Positions 16,593-24,654 of a DNA stretch of 32,711 nucleotides are shown in pieces. The DNA lies in contig JAMCQF010000050.1 of the NCBI GenBank assembly GCA_023379605.1, forward strand, positions 1 to 32,711. Reading direction: 5' to 3'. The notes under the pieces were generated by a model. That model searched no databases. It worked only from the letters and a program-made list of their open reading frames with translations, and was not told the DNA's origin. Every line of letters begins with the position of its first letter. The stretch's first letter is position 1. This DNA is from Actinomycetota bacterium (GTDB lineage: Bacteria; Actinomycetota; Acidimicrobiia; Acidimicrobiales; JAMCQF01). The translations under genes and the position numbers were made by a program.

Positions 16593-17653
16593 GTCCTATC
16601 TCCAATCCAGTACCCGATCAGCATCAGTCCTCCCACTCCTATGAGAAGCGCCACAAAGCCTTCAGCCACAGGTCCAATGCCTCCAAGCCCAAAGCCGCCA
16701 GGGTTGTCGGGATGCTGGATTGGACCGGTCACGTAGGCAACGATGTCGTCAACCTGCTGGGTGCTCAGGTTGCCCGGACCGAACCTGGGCATGTTCCCAG
16801 GCCCGGTTCTGATCGCCTCTGCTACTTGGCGAGGGGTAGCAATGTGCAAGGTGGGGGCGAACGCGCCTCCCGATAGAGCGTCCCCTGCGCCTGTGATCGT
16901 GTGGCACCCTGCACAGTTCAACGTGAACAAGCTCTGTCCTTGGGCAAGGCTCGCATGGGAGAGGTCTACGAGAGGAACGCCTGGCCCGCCAGGATCCAGG
17001 GATGTGACCCACGCAACGACGTCGTGAGTCTGGGCCGGGTCCAGCCTTCTCGGCTTGATGGCCGCTTGTATATCTGCGTTGGCAAGCGGCATGCGGCCCG
17101 TTGACACCCAAAAGTCGATTGTGGCAGCGCCAAGGCCCTGAAGATTAGGAGCGATCTCAGTGCCGGCGGCATCTGGGCCGTGACAGCTAGCGCAGTTGGC
17201 CTGGAAAAGAGCGTAGCCCTCCTTTACGTTCGCATTCTTGAAGGTGATGGTCGGATACCCCGACTTGGGTGCGCCGTTCTCACCTGGCTGCAGACCGAAC
17301 TCCTCCGGTCCGGCGCTGCCCGGTTCGCTCGGAAGGTAACCAGAGCTGCCTTTGATCGGGAAGGGCTCGTGGGTGACAGAGGAGCTAGGGTCCGCTGCCG
17401 CGCTGGACCCAGAGCCTTTGGAGTGCGTGGATCCCTTAGGAGTAGAAGCGCTCGCTTTGGTAGCTGTCCCCGCCGACAAAAAGCCCACCGCCACCACTGC
17501 TACCACTACAGCCATCGGCAGCAAGCGGTAAAGCACCAGGGAGCTAGAGCTCTTCTGGCGCCTGGTGCGGCGCGCTCTGTGTGCACGGCTGGACCCGTCC
17601 CTGCCATCACCGTCGAAAGAGCGCTTTGATCGTGAGAAGCTGAACCTCTTCAT
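16589..17653 (-). CDS. qcrC: Diheme cytochrome c subunit of the bc1 complex
   Basis: This 354-residue membrane-anchored diheme cytochrome c replaces soluble cytochrome c in the bcc-aa3 supercomplex. A basic N-terminus of about 40 residues and one helix (about 46-62) lead to a Ser-rich linker. Two heme c domains follow, with C154ASCH158 and C247AGCH251. Met ligand candidates are Met188 (GRMPL) and the Met in GNMPRFG. A C-terminal helix (VALLIGVGGLMLIGYWIG) ends the chain. ATG 17653 is chosen because upstream in-frame sequence lies inside ctaE and does not resemble the family; AGAGGGG lies about 12 nt upstream, a little far. It sits between ctaE (17-nt gap) and qcrA (4-nt overlap). Confidence 0.94.
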   Translation of the reverse strand: MKRFSFSRSKRSFDGDGRDGSSRAHRARRTRRQKSSSSLVLYRLLPMAVVVAVVAVGFLSAGTATKASASTPKGSTHSKGSGSSAAADPSSSVTHEPFPIKGSSGYLPSEPGSAGPEEFGLQPGENGAPKSGYPTITFKNANVKEGYALFQANCASCHGPDAAGTEIAPNLQGLGAATIDFWVSTGRMPLANADIQAAIKPRRLDPAQTHDVVAWVTSLDPGGPGVPLVDLSHASLAQGQSLFTLNCAGCHTITGAGDALSGGAFAPTLHIATPRQVAEAIRTGPGNMPRFGPGNLSTQQVDDIVAYVTGPIQHPDNPGGFGLGGIGPVAEGFVALLIGVGGLMLIGYWIGDRT

Positions 17654-17670
17654 GGATCTGGATTCCCCTC

Positions 17671-18273
17671 TCACCCTGTTTTGAGCAGGAACAGGCAGCT
17701 GAAGATCCCGATCCACATGATGTCGACAAAGTGCCAGTAGTAGCTCACGGCCTGGAACACTGCGTGCTCGCCAGGGTCTCCTGCGGGGCCTTTCAACCTC
17801 GCGAGGAGGAAGATCATGGCCACCAAGCCCAGCAGGACGTGAAGGCCGTGGATGCCGGTCATGATGAAGAACAGAGACCCGTAGGCATTGGTCGAGGGAC
17901 GGGTCGTGAGCGTCGCCCACTCGTAACCTTGGTTCCCCAGGAAGGCTGCTCCCAGGATCAGCGTGAGCACGACCCAGCGCTTAGCCAGGTCCCTTCGCCC
18001 CTTCTCTTCGTGCCAGAGTGCCTTTTGCATGGTAGGGCTCGAGATGAGCAGCACCACCGAGAAGATCGAGGCCTGGATGAGGTCCAACTTTGTCCCTGGT
18101 GGTGGCCATACAGCAGCATGGGCACGAATGCTGAAGTAGGCGGCAAACAGCCCGCTGAAGAACATGAACTCCGAGCCAAGCCAGACCACCACGCCTACCG
18201 CCAGAAGCGGAGGGCGCCTCGCGGCCACGGTGTGGCCTGGACCTTGGTTCGGTACCGACACAGTCTGCGTCAC
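17671..18273 (-). CDS. ctaE: Cytochrome c oxidase subunit III
   Basis: This 200-residue subunit III has five hydrophobic helices. Conserved family segments are present: WLGSEFMFFSGLFAAYF near the N-terminus, GIHGLHVLLGL, and the terminal SYYWHFVDIMWIGIF. It is the short actinobacterial form lacking the first two helices of longer homologues. The start is uncertain. GTG 18273 (TQTVSVPNQ next) has AGGG only 2 nt upstream. TTG 18312 would add 13 residues but has no ribosome site. It is the first gene of the ctaE-qcrC-qcrA-qcrB operon, the order seen across actinobacteria. Confidence 0.93.
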   Translation of the reverse strand: MTQTVSVPNQGPGHTVAARRPPLLAVGVVVWLGSEFMFFSGLFAAYFSIRAHAAVWPPPGTKLDLIQASIFSVVLLISSPTMQKALWHEEKGRRDLAKRWVVLTLILGAAFLGNQGYEWATLTTRPSTNAYGSLFFIMTGIHGLHVLLGLVAMIFLLARLKGPAGDPGEHAVFQAVSYYWHFVDIMWIGIFSCLFLLKTG

Positions 18274-18327
18274 AGCCCTATTTCTTAGCCGATTACCCAC
18301 CCCCAATACCAAGTCGGGGAGAGCTCG

Positions 18328-18355
18328 AATCTACAAGAGATGCCGACCAGCTCAA
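18328..18355 (-). promoter_or_regulatory. Possible promoter of the ctaE-qcrCAB operon
   Basis: On the minus strand TTGAGC (18350-18355) and TAGATT (18328-18333) are separated by 16 nt; each matches the consensus at 4 of 6 positions. It overlaps the end of the upstream helicase gene and would leave a leader of about 48 nt before GTG 18273. Confidence 0.35.
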
Positions 18356-20814
18356 ATGCAATGCCCTAAGCCTTGGGCTAGAGATGGGGGAATCTGCTGG
18401 GAATGCACCACTGCAAGCCTTCTTGTGGCTCTCGTAAGGGCAACATAGAGCGCTCTAAGCCCTTGGGGAGCCTCTGTGAGCATGAGAGTGGGCTCTACCA
18501 CCACCACAGCGTCGAACTCCAGACCTTTGGCCATGCTCACAGAGACCAAGGTGATCCTCTCTCCAAGGCCTGATTTGGCTGCCTCCCCGAAACAGAGCCC
18601 AGCCTCATCCAGTGCGCTGGTAATCGAAGAACCAAGCGACGGGGGGAACACAACTCCCAGACAAGCGTGCTTGAGCGGGCTCGAACCGTCCAGGTCCCCA
18701 GGCTCTAAAGCCGCGAGCTCTTCTGCGACAACCCTGGCAGTTGTGCTGGCCAAACATCTCTTGCCAGCTTGAACGGCTCTGGGATGCGCGGTGCCGTAGC
18801 GCACCGGGGTCGGCCCCTTCACGCCAGGGAGGGCTTCATTTAGAACCGGGGTGGCAACTGCCATCACCGGTGCAGGTGTCCTATAGCCTACGGTGAGCTC
18901 CATGAGCTCAAAGGGCTTTTCAAAGCCCAAGTGCTCTACCACCTGCTCCCAGCTTGAAGGGGCCCACGGTCCAGTGGCCTGGGCCATATCCCCAACCATG
19001 GTCATGGATCCCGAAATGGATCGTCTCCCCAGCATCCTCAATTCCATCGGAGAAAGATCTTGTGCCTCATCTACTACTATATGGCCGAACTGTCGGACAG
19101 AATCAGGCGGGAGGTCCTCACTAATCTGAGACCGACCTAAAATTGCATGCTCTCCGTCCGAGAAGCCAGCCGAGACCTCCCAAAATCCATTGGCGCCATC
19201 CTGGGACTTCGAATGCTGCGCAGCCTTTGAGCGCTGGCGTGAGTGCCTGGATCCCAACAGGACAAGAGCCTCATCGAGAAGTGCTATATCAGAGCGAGTC
19301 CAGCGCACTTGCTCTACTGATGCACTTCGATCACGATAAAGCATGTCTTGCTCATCTGAGTCCAGGAGTCCTTTTGCGGCGGAGCTGAGAAGTGGTCGTG
19401 CACCGAACAGATCGTGAAGGAGCTCTTCTGGTGTAAGCCTGGGCCACATCCGCTCCAAGGCCTCTACGACTGCGGGATGTCTACGAAGGCGAACCCGAAG
19501 CTCGCTGTCGCCAGAGCTGGCTGAAGCACCGTTCAGATCTGTGCCGTCTCCTTGTTGGCGCCATGTTGAGCTGTAGCGCTCGGCCAAAAGCCTCAAAAGC
19601 GCTGCCTCCACATGCCGGCGTCGCTCGTTGTGAGATCCCCTTCGACGACGCGCTGCCTCCACGATGCGTGCGGTCTCCTCAGGTCTCACCCTCAGGACCT
19701 TCGAGCCGAACGGGAAGCTGAGCTGCTTGCGCAAGGGACGCTGCCTGTCGGCGACGGCTCGGCGAATTAGCTCAGCCATGCGCGGATCACCCTTGAGGCG
19801 GGCAGTTCTGGGCTCTTCCTCCATGGAGGTGCGGATGCGAGGGTAGAGACCACTTACGGTGGCTAATGTGACCCCGTTCTCCCCCAACGAAGGCAGGACG
19901 CGCTCTATATACCCCAAAAAGACAGGGTTCGGACCTACGACCAGCACTCCTTGACGCTCGAGGGGGAACCTGTGGGTGTAAAGCAGATAGGCCGCCCTAT
20001 GCAGGGCTACCGCGGTCTTGCCTGTTCCTGGACCACCCTGGACCACCAAAACCCCTGAAAGCCCGGCACGGATGATCTCGTCCTGCTCCTTTTGGACTGT
20101 CGCCACGATGTCGCCCATGCGCCCGGTCCTTGGCTTGCGCAGAGCGCTCAGCAATGCAGCCGAGCCAGCCACCGTGCCGTCCAGGTAATCAGACTCTGCG
20201 TGGGTGCCATCTCCGTCAGGCGTTTCTGGCTCTAAAACTCCAGGAACGCCGAGATCGATACCGCCCGGGTCGTCTCTAGCAAACCACTCGTCCTCAAGGG
20301 CCCGGATCGTTCTGGCAGCGATATCAAAGTGCCTGCGAAGCCTAAGACCCATAGGGTCCAAGGGCGTGGCCCGGTAGAACGGCTCTGCCACCGGAGCCCG
20401 CCAATCCACAATGAGAGGGTCTTGCTCCTCGTCCCAGACGGCCAGGCGGCCCAGATGCAGGACCTCTATGCCAGACGGGCCAGCCAGTTGGCGATCTCCC
20501 TCTTGGCCGACCTCCCCAGATTCCCCTTCCTGGCTGGCGACAGGCTGGTTCGCCACCTGGTCGATCCGGCCGAAGCACAGGGGCAAATCACCTATGTCCA
20601 GCTGAGCCAAGCGCGCCATACCCGTGCGCACCATGACATCTCTCTCAGTGCGTGCCTGGAAAGTGCCACCTCTGCTCTCTGCGAGCAGCGGCTCATAAAG
20701 AGACCGAGCGGCAGCACGCATGGCATCCAGGCGCTCGTAAGCCCTGTCTAGGAACTGCTGCTCTTCTTGGATGTCCTTGTCTGTAGCCACCTGGCTCCTG
20801 GTACTCGCACTCAA
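18352..20814 (-). CDS. HelD/HelR-like superfamily 1 ATPase (RNA polymerase recycling helicase)
   Basis: This 820-residue UvrD/Rep-fold ATPase has an N-terminal helical hairpin (EEQQFLDRAYERLDAM) as in HelD. Next come an ADVWDEEQDPLIVDWRAPVAEPFY-like module, a Gln motif (VATVQKEQDEIIRA), Walker A GGPGTGKT (residues 260-267), Walker B DEAQD (582-586) followed by MTMVGDMAQA, and a C-terminal ALYVALTRATRRL motif. HelD proteins remove stalled RNA polymerase from DNA, and actinobacterial HelR can also displace rifamycins; a resistance role here is only inference. The start is TTG 20814 (GGAG 3 nt upstream) or GTG 20790 (AGGAG 4 nt upstream), with little to choose between them. It lies upstream of ctaE and divergent from hemE. 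Confidence 0.88.
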   Translation of the reverse strand: MSASTRSQVATDKDIQEEQQFLDRAYERLDAMRAAARSLYEPLLAESRGGTFQARTERDVMVRTGMARLAQLDIGDLPLCFGRIDQVANQPVASQEGESGEVGQEGDRQLAGPSGIEVLHLGRLAVWDEEQDPLIVDWRAPVAEPFYRATPLDPMGLRLRRHFDIAARTIRALEDEWFARDDPGGIDLGVPGVLEPETPDGDGTHAESDYLDGTVAGSAALLSALRKPRTGRMGDIVATVQKEQDEIIRAGLSGVLVVQGGPGTGKTAVALHRAAYLLYTHRFPLERQGVLVVGPNPVFLGYIERVLPSLGENGVTLATVSGLYPRIRTSMEEEPRTARLKGDPRMAELIRRAVADRQRPLRKQLSFPFGSKVLRVRPEETARIVEAARRRRGSHNERRRHVEAALLRLLAERYSSTWRQQGDGTDLNGASASSGDSELRVRLRRHPAVVEALERMWPRLTPEELLHDLFGARPLLSSAAKGLLDSDEQDMLYRDRSASVEQVRWTRSDIALLDEALVLLGSRHSRQRSKAAQHSKSQDGANGFWEVSAGFSDGEHAILGRSQISEDLPPDSVRQFGHIVVDEAQDLSPMELRMLGRRSISGSMTMVGDMAQATGPWAPSSWEQVVEHLGFEKPFELMELTVGYRTPAPVMAVATPVLNEALPGVKGPTPVRYGTAHPRAVQAGKRCLASTTARVVAEELAALEPGDLDGSSPLKHACLGVVFPPSLGSSITSALDEAGLCFGEAAKSGLGERITLVSVSMAKGLEFDAVVVVEPTLMLTEAPQGLRALYVALTRATRRLAVVHSQQIPPSLAQGLGHCI

Positions 20815-20819
20815 CTACT

Positions 20820-20843
20820 CCGAGCGGGTGCCCAAGCGCTCGG
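20820..20843. other. Stem-loop at the helicase ribosome site
   Basis: CCGAGCG and CGCTCGG form a perfect 7-bp stem with a 10-nt loop. On the minus strand its 3' arm contains part of the GGAG preceding TTG 20814, so folding could hide that ribosome site. Confidence 0.4.
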
Positions 20844-20992
20844 AAGGCCAAACAGTCTACTGCCATCAGTTCACTTGCGATCAGCCTGGAGACCCGACCA
20901 AAGCCTGGCGCACTTAGGACGCAGCACCGGCCTTTGAAGCGACATGGCGCCCACTTCACCATGGGGGGGCGGACTTGGGATCAAGCCGGCGG

Positions 20993-20998
20993 TAGGGT
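20993..20998 (+). promoter_or_regulatory. Putative -10 (TAGGGT) of the leaderless hem operon
   Basis: TAGGGT lies 6 nt before GTG 21005 (hemE). No Shine-Dalgarno sequence is at a usable distance and no strong -35 is apparent. Confidence 0.45.
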
Positions 20999-21004
20999 CA
21001 AAAC

Positions 21005-22075
21005 GTGAGCTCTCCGCCTGCCAAGACCCATGTTTCCGAAAACAGGACCGACCCCGCCTTCCTGCTCGCCTGCAACTGCAGGAAAGCGCCTTATGTTCCT
21101 GTATGGTTCATGCGCCAAGCTGGGCGCTCTCTGCCGGAGTACAGGGAGCTGAGAAGCAGGGGGACCATCCTGGAAGCGATAATGGATCCCTCTGTGGCTG
21201 CTGAGATCACCCTTCAACCGATCCGCCGCTATGGAGTAGATGCAGCCATCCTATTTTCCGACATCGTGGTGCCCTTGGTGGCAGTTGGACTCGAGATTGA
21301 GGTCTCTCCCGGCACAGGACCGGTCTTGGCCAAACCATTCCGCTCTCGCTCCGACCTTTCCCGCCTGCGCCCCCTTGTCCCAGAGGAGGACATGGCCTAT
21401 GTGATAGATGCTGTCAAGCTCCTAAGAAGCGAGCTGCCTACGTCAATCCCCCTCATCGGCTTCGCTGGCGGACCGTTCACACTGGCCAGCTACCTAGTGG
21501 AGGGGGGCCCATCTAAGGACTTTGCCCTCACGAAAGCATTCATGTGGTCAGAGCCGGTGCTGTGGCGTGAGTTCTTGGACCTGCTGGCCGAGATAGCGCT
21601 TAGCTCTCTTCTGGCTCAGGTTGATGCGGGGGCGCGCGCCGTACAGGTCTTTGACAGCTGGGTCGGTGGCCTGAGCCCGGACGCATATGCCCGCTTCGTC
21701 CTGCCGTCGGCTCGCCGGATATTCGATGGGCTTCGGGCGCTCTCGGTTCCCAGCATCCACTTCGGAGTAGGAACCGGAGAGCTGCTGAGCCTCATGGGTC
21801 TCGCAGGGGCAAACGTCGTAGGTGTTGACTGGCGTGTGCCCCTCGACATAGCAAGGCAGCGTGTTGGCCAGGGCCGTGCAGTGCAAGGCAACCTCGACCC
21901 CGCCGTCTGCCTGGCTGCATGGCCAGTGGTAGCTAGGGAGGTAAGGTCAGTGCTCAAAAGCGCTGGCAGCGCACCTGGGCATATCTTCAACCTCGGCCAT
22001 GGGGTGCTTCCCTCCACCGATCCAGGGATCTTAAAGGCAGTGGTCGATCTGGTGCATGGGGAATCCACCAAGTGA
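21005..22075 (+). CDS. hemE: Uroporphyrinogen decarboxylase
   Basis: This 356-residue heme-pathway enzyme decarboxylates the four acetate side chains of uroporphyrinogen III to give coproporphyrinogen III. The signature PVWFMRQAGRSLPEYR places Arg37 and Arg41 in the substrate pocket, and Asp86 (LFSDIVVP) is the conserved catalytic aspartate. GFAGGPFTLASYLVEG, and FNLGHGVLPSTDP near the C-terminus, are also typical. The start is GTG, supported by a -10-like hexamer 6 nt upstream rather than by a ribosome site. It is the first gene of hemE-hemH-hemY; its stop overlaps the hemH start by 4 nt (GTGA). Confidence 0.97.
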   Translation: MSSPPAKTHVSENRTDPAFLLACNCRKAPYVPVWFMRQAGRSLPEYRELRSRGTILEAIMDPSVAAEITLQPIRRYGVDAAILFSDIVVPLVAVGLEIEVSPGTGPVLAKPFRSRSDLSRLRPLVPEEDMAYVIDAVKLLRSELPTSIPLIGFAGGPFTLASYLVEGGPSKDFALTKAFMWSEPVLWREFLDLLAEIALSSLLAQVDAGARAVQVFDSWVGGLSPDAYARFVLPSARRIFDGLRALSVPSIHFGVGTGELLSLMGLAGANVVGVDWRVPLDIARQRVGQGRAVQGNLDPAVCLAAWPVVAREVRSVLKSAGSAPGHIFNLGHGVLPSTDPGILKAVVDLVHGESTK

Positions 22076-23160
22076 GCATGAAGACTTATCGCCCAATTGG
22101 GGTGCTGGCCATGTCCTATGGGAGCCCTGCCTGCATGGACGAGGTGAGGGAGTACTACACAGACATCCGCCATGGCAGGCAGCCCTCCCAAACCGAGGTC
22201 GAGGAGCTGATGATGCGCTATGAGGCCATAGGGGGCCTGTCACCTCTCAGCCAGCGCACGCAAGCTCAGCTGGACGGTCTGGCTGCAAGGCTCGACGCCC
22301 TCTACGGAGAGGGGTCATATGTGGTGGCCGCTGGCACAAAGCACTCCAAGCCCTCCATCGAGGACGGCATATCCGCGCTTGGCCGGGCGGGAGTGCGCAA
22401 GGCAGTAGGGCTGGTCCTGGCGCCTCACTATTCGGCCATGAGCGTCGGTGAGTACGAAAGGCGAGCAATAATGGCCGCCAGGGCCGTCAAGCCCGCCATC
22501 GACCTGCAGATGGTGCGGAGCTGGCACCTACATCCGGGTTTGATCACCCTCCTCGCCGCCAGGGTGCGCGAGGCGTTCTCCAGGTTAGATGGTCCCACCA
22601 GAAAGGAAGAGCCCGCTCAGGACAGGGAAGGCCTCACCGAGCCGGACGGGACCGGCTGTGGAACCACTCCCGAAGATCCGAGCAGACCAAAAGCTCCAGT
22701 GCTATTTAGTGCCCACTCACTCCCCATCAAGGTTCTAACCACTGGCGATGCCTATCCGGCACAGCTACGCGCAAGTGCCACAGCAATTGCGGACCTGGCC
22801 GGTGTGACCTGTTGGCGCCTGGCTTGGCAGAGCGCCGGGAGATCCCACGAGCCCTGGATAGGGCCTGACCTATCAGAGACAGTAAAGGATCTTGCTCGCA
22901 ACGGAACTGGCAGGTGCGTTGTGTGCCCGCAAGGCTTCGTATCTGATCATCTCGAGATACTCTACGACATCGACATCCTCGCTCGAAATGTCGCCTTGGC
23001 GCACGGTCTCGAACTGGTAAGGACCGCCTCGCTAAATGACGATCCCCAGCTCATAGCAGTACTGGCAGACGTTGTCGCTACGGCGGCGACGTCCATGGGA
23101 GCGGCCGTCAAAAGGTCTCCTTTCCCAGGAAGTGGCGGCTCATCTTTGGAGCTCCGATGA
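22072..23160 (+). CDS. hemH: Ferrochelatase (coproporphyrin III type expected)
   Basis: This 362-residue chelatase inserts Fe2+ into the porphyrin. Catalytic His215 lies in FSAHSLP and Glu295 in SDHLEILYDID. A Gly/Pro/Glu-rich insert (about residues 173-208) precedes the active-site strand and is not part of the conserved core. I see no C-terminal cysteine cluster of the kind that binds [2Fe-2S] in some actinobacterial enzymes. In actinobacteria this protein usually acts on coproporphyrin III (CpfC), after HemY. The start is GTG 22072 (overlapping the hemE stop) or ATG 22078. It ends in an ATGA overlap with hemY. Confidence 0.95.
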   Translation: MSMKTYRPIGVLAMSYGSPACMDEVREYYTDIRHGRQPSQTEVEELMMRYEAIGGLSPLSQRTQAQLDGLAARLDALYGEGSYVVAAGTKHSKPSIEDGISALGRAGVRKAVGLVLAPHYSAMSVGEYERRAIMAARAVKPAIDLQMVRSWHLHPGLITLLAARVREAFSRLDGPTRKEEPAQDREGLTEPDGTGCGTTPEDPSRPKAPVLFSAHSLPIKVLTTGDAYPAQLRASATAIADLAGVTCWRLAWQSAGRSHEPWIGPDLSETVKDLARNGTGRCVVCPQGFVSDHLEILYDIDILARNVALAHGLELVRTASLNDDPQLIAVLADVVATAATSMGAAVKRSPFPGSGGSSLELR

Positions 23161-24596
23161 CAGAGCCAGCCCAGAGAATTGCAGTCATAGGCGGCGGTAT
23201 CTCCGGGCTCTCCGCTGCCTGGGAGCTCTCCGGTGCTGTCGATCCCTCCCAGACGCAGCTAGTAGTGCTCGAATCGGATCGCAGATGGGGAGGAAAGATC
23301 GATTCCTTCGAGTTCGAAGGTTCTCAAGTGGATCTCGGCCCGGACGCCTTCCTCGCCAGGCGCCCAGAAGCCGTGGGGCTCTGCCAGGAGCTTGGGATAG
23401 AAGCCGAGCTTGTGGCTCCTTCCGCCTCCAGGGCCTATGTGTGCTCACGCGGCAAGCTGAGGGCGCTTCCTTCGGGGCTGGTGCTCGGAGTCCCAACCCG
23501 CTTTCTACCAGTGGCTTCCTCAGGAATACTGCCGTGGCCTGGTCTCTTGCGGCTGGCAATGGACTTCATTGCGATATCACCTAGGACTTCGCTACCAAAA
23601 AGCGTCGGTGGATCCCAAAGGAGCCAAGACTGCTCCGTGGGGGACATAATTCGCACTCACATGGGTAGCCAAGTGCTGGACCGGCTGGTAGATCCGCTGG
23701 TAGGCGGCATTCATGCGGGAAGGGCAGCACGGCTCAGCGCTGCGGCAACATTTCCACAATTGCTCCAAGCCTGTGCCACCGGGCCAAGCCTTGCTCGCAA
23801 TCTGAGGCCGCCTGGCACCCCAGACAGAGCTGAAAAGCCTACGCAACCGATCTTTCTGTCCGTCCAGAGGGGCCTGTCCTACCTGATTGAGAGCCTGGTG
23901 GCACAGCTCTTGTCGCGGGGCATCTCGCTTCAACTGAGCACCACTGTCAGATCTTTGGGCCGCAGCGATGGGCGGTGGGTCATAGGTCTTGAGGAAGCCG
24001 ACCTTCAAGCCGACGGGGTGGTGCTGGCCGTCCCTGCGCCCGTCTCAGCTAGCCTGCTGGCTTCGCACTCAGCCCAGGCAGCTTCGCTTTTGGGCTCGCT
24101 TGAGCACGCTTCAGTTGCCATAGTCACCCTCGCGTACGCAAAGGAAGACGTGGCCACTGATCTGAGCGGGACCGGCTTTGTGGTGCCCGCTGTCGAGGGC
24201 CGGCTCCTCTCAGCCTGCACCTGGCTGTCGAGTAAGTGGAAGCACCTTGAGAAGCACGATGAAGTGCTCCTCCGAGCATCGGTCGGCCGCTTTGGCGATG
24301 AGAGGTTCATGGCCCTAGACGACGAGGAGCTGCTTTCGGCTGCCCACGCAGAGCTCTCCGAGATGCTCGACCTATCCGGTCCGCCTCTGGCCGGTAACGT
24401 AAGAAGATGGCCTGGCGCATTCCCCCAGTACGCTGTTGGACACCTGGAACTGGTCTCCCAGCTGCAAGACAGCATCTCGGAGCTGAGGGGCCTGGCCCTT
24501 GCAGGAGCCGCCCTCAACGGGGTGGGGATTCCTGCCTGCATAGCCAGCGCCCGGGCAGCTGCGCGGAAGGTCCTTGCCGATCAGCTCAGAAGATGA
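23157..24596 (+). CDS. hemY: HemY-type protoporphyrinogen/coproporphyrinogen oxidase
   Basis: This 479-residue FAD enzyme has the dinucleotide-binding motif IAVIGGGISGLSAAWEL at residues 8-24. GGKIDSFEFEGSQVDLGPDAFLARRPE forms the substrate-side segment, DRLVDPLVGGIHAG is a family motif, and GLALAGAALNGVGIPACIASA is the C-terminal FAD contact. It oxidises porphyrinogen to porphyrin with O2. With the neighbouring ferrochelatase it probably works in the coproporphyrin-dependent pathway (CgoX role); HemQ is not in the window. GGAG lies 6 nt before the ATG, and the start overlaps the hemH stop (ATGA). Confidence 0.95.
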   Translation: MTEPAQRIAVIGGGISGLSAAWELSGAVDPSQTQLVVLESDRRWGGKIDSFEFEGSQVDLGPDAFLARRPEAVGLCQELGIEAELVAPSASRAYVCSRGKLRALPSGLVLGVPTRFLPVASSGILPWPGLLRLAMDFIAISPRTSLPKSVGGSQRSQDCSVGDIIRTHMGSQVLDRLVDPLVGGIHAGRAARLSAAATFPQLLQACATGPSLARNLRPPGTPDRAEKPTQPIFLSVQRGLSYLIESLVAQLLSRGISLQLSTTVRSLGRSDGRWVIGLEEADLQADGVVLAVPAPVSASLLASHSAQAASLLGSLEHASVAIVTLAYAKEDVATDLSGTGFVVPAVEGRLLSACTWLSSKWKHLEKHDEVLLRASVGRFGDERFMALDDEELLSAAHAELSEMLDLSGPPLAGNVRRWPGAFPQYAVGHLELVSQLQDSISELRGLALAGAALNGVGIPACIASARAAARKVLADQLRR

Positions 24597-24654
24597 GCCC
24601 CCCTAGACCAGCTGATGGGCTGACTATCCGTGCACGGACCGACTAAGTGATCCC

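Noticed and set aside
17654-17920. N-terminal extension of qcrC by 89 codons
   Set aside because: This stretch lies antiphase inside ctaE, has no signal-like or conserved sequence, and is a frame shadow; ATG 17653 begins the typical protein.
20815-21004. Rifamycin-associated element upstream of the HelR-like gene
   Set aside because: I looked for the known GC-rich palindrome with inverted CTTGC/GCAAG cores and did not find it; rifamycin induction is therefore not claimed.
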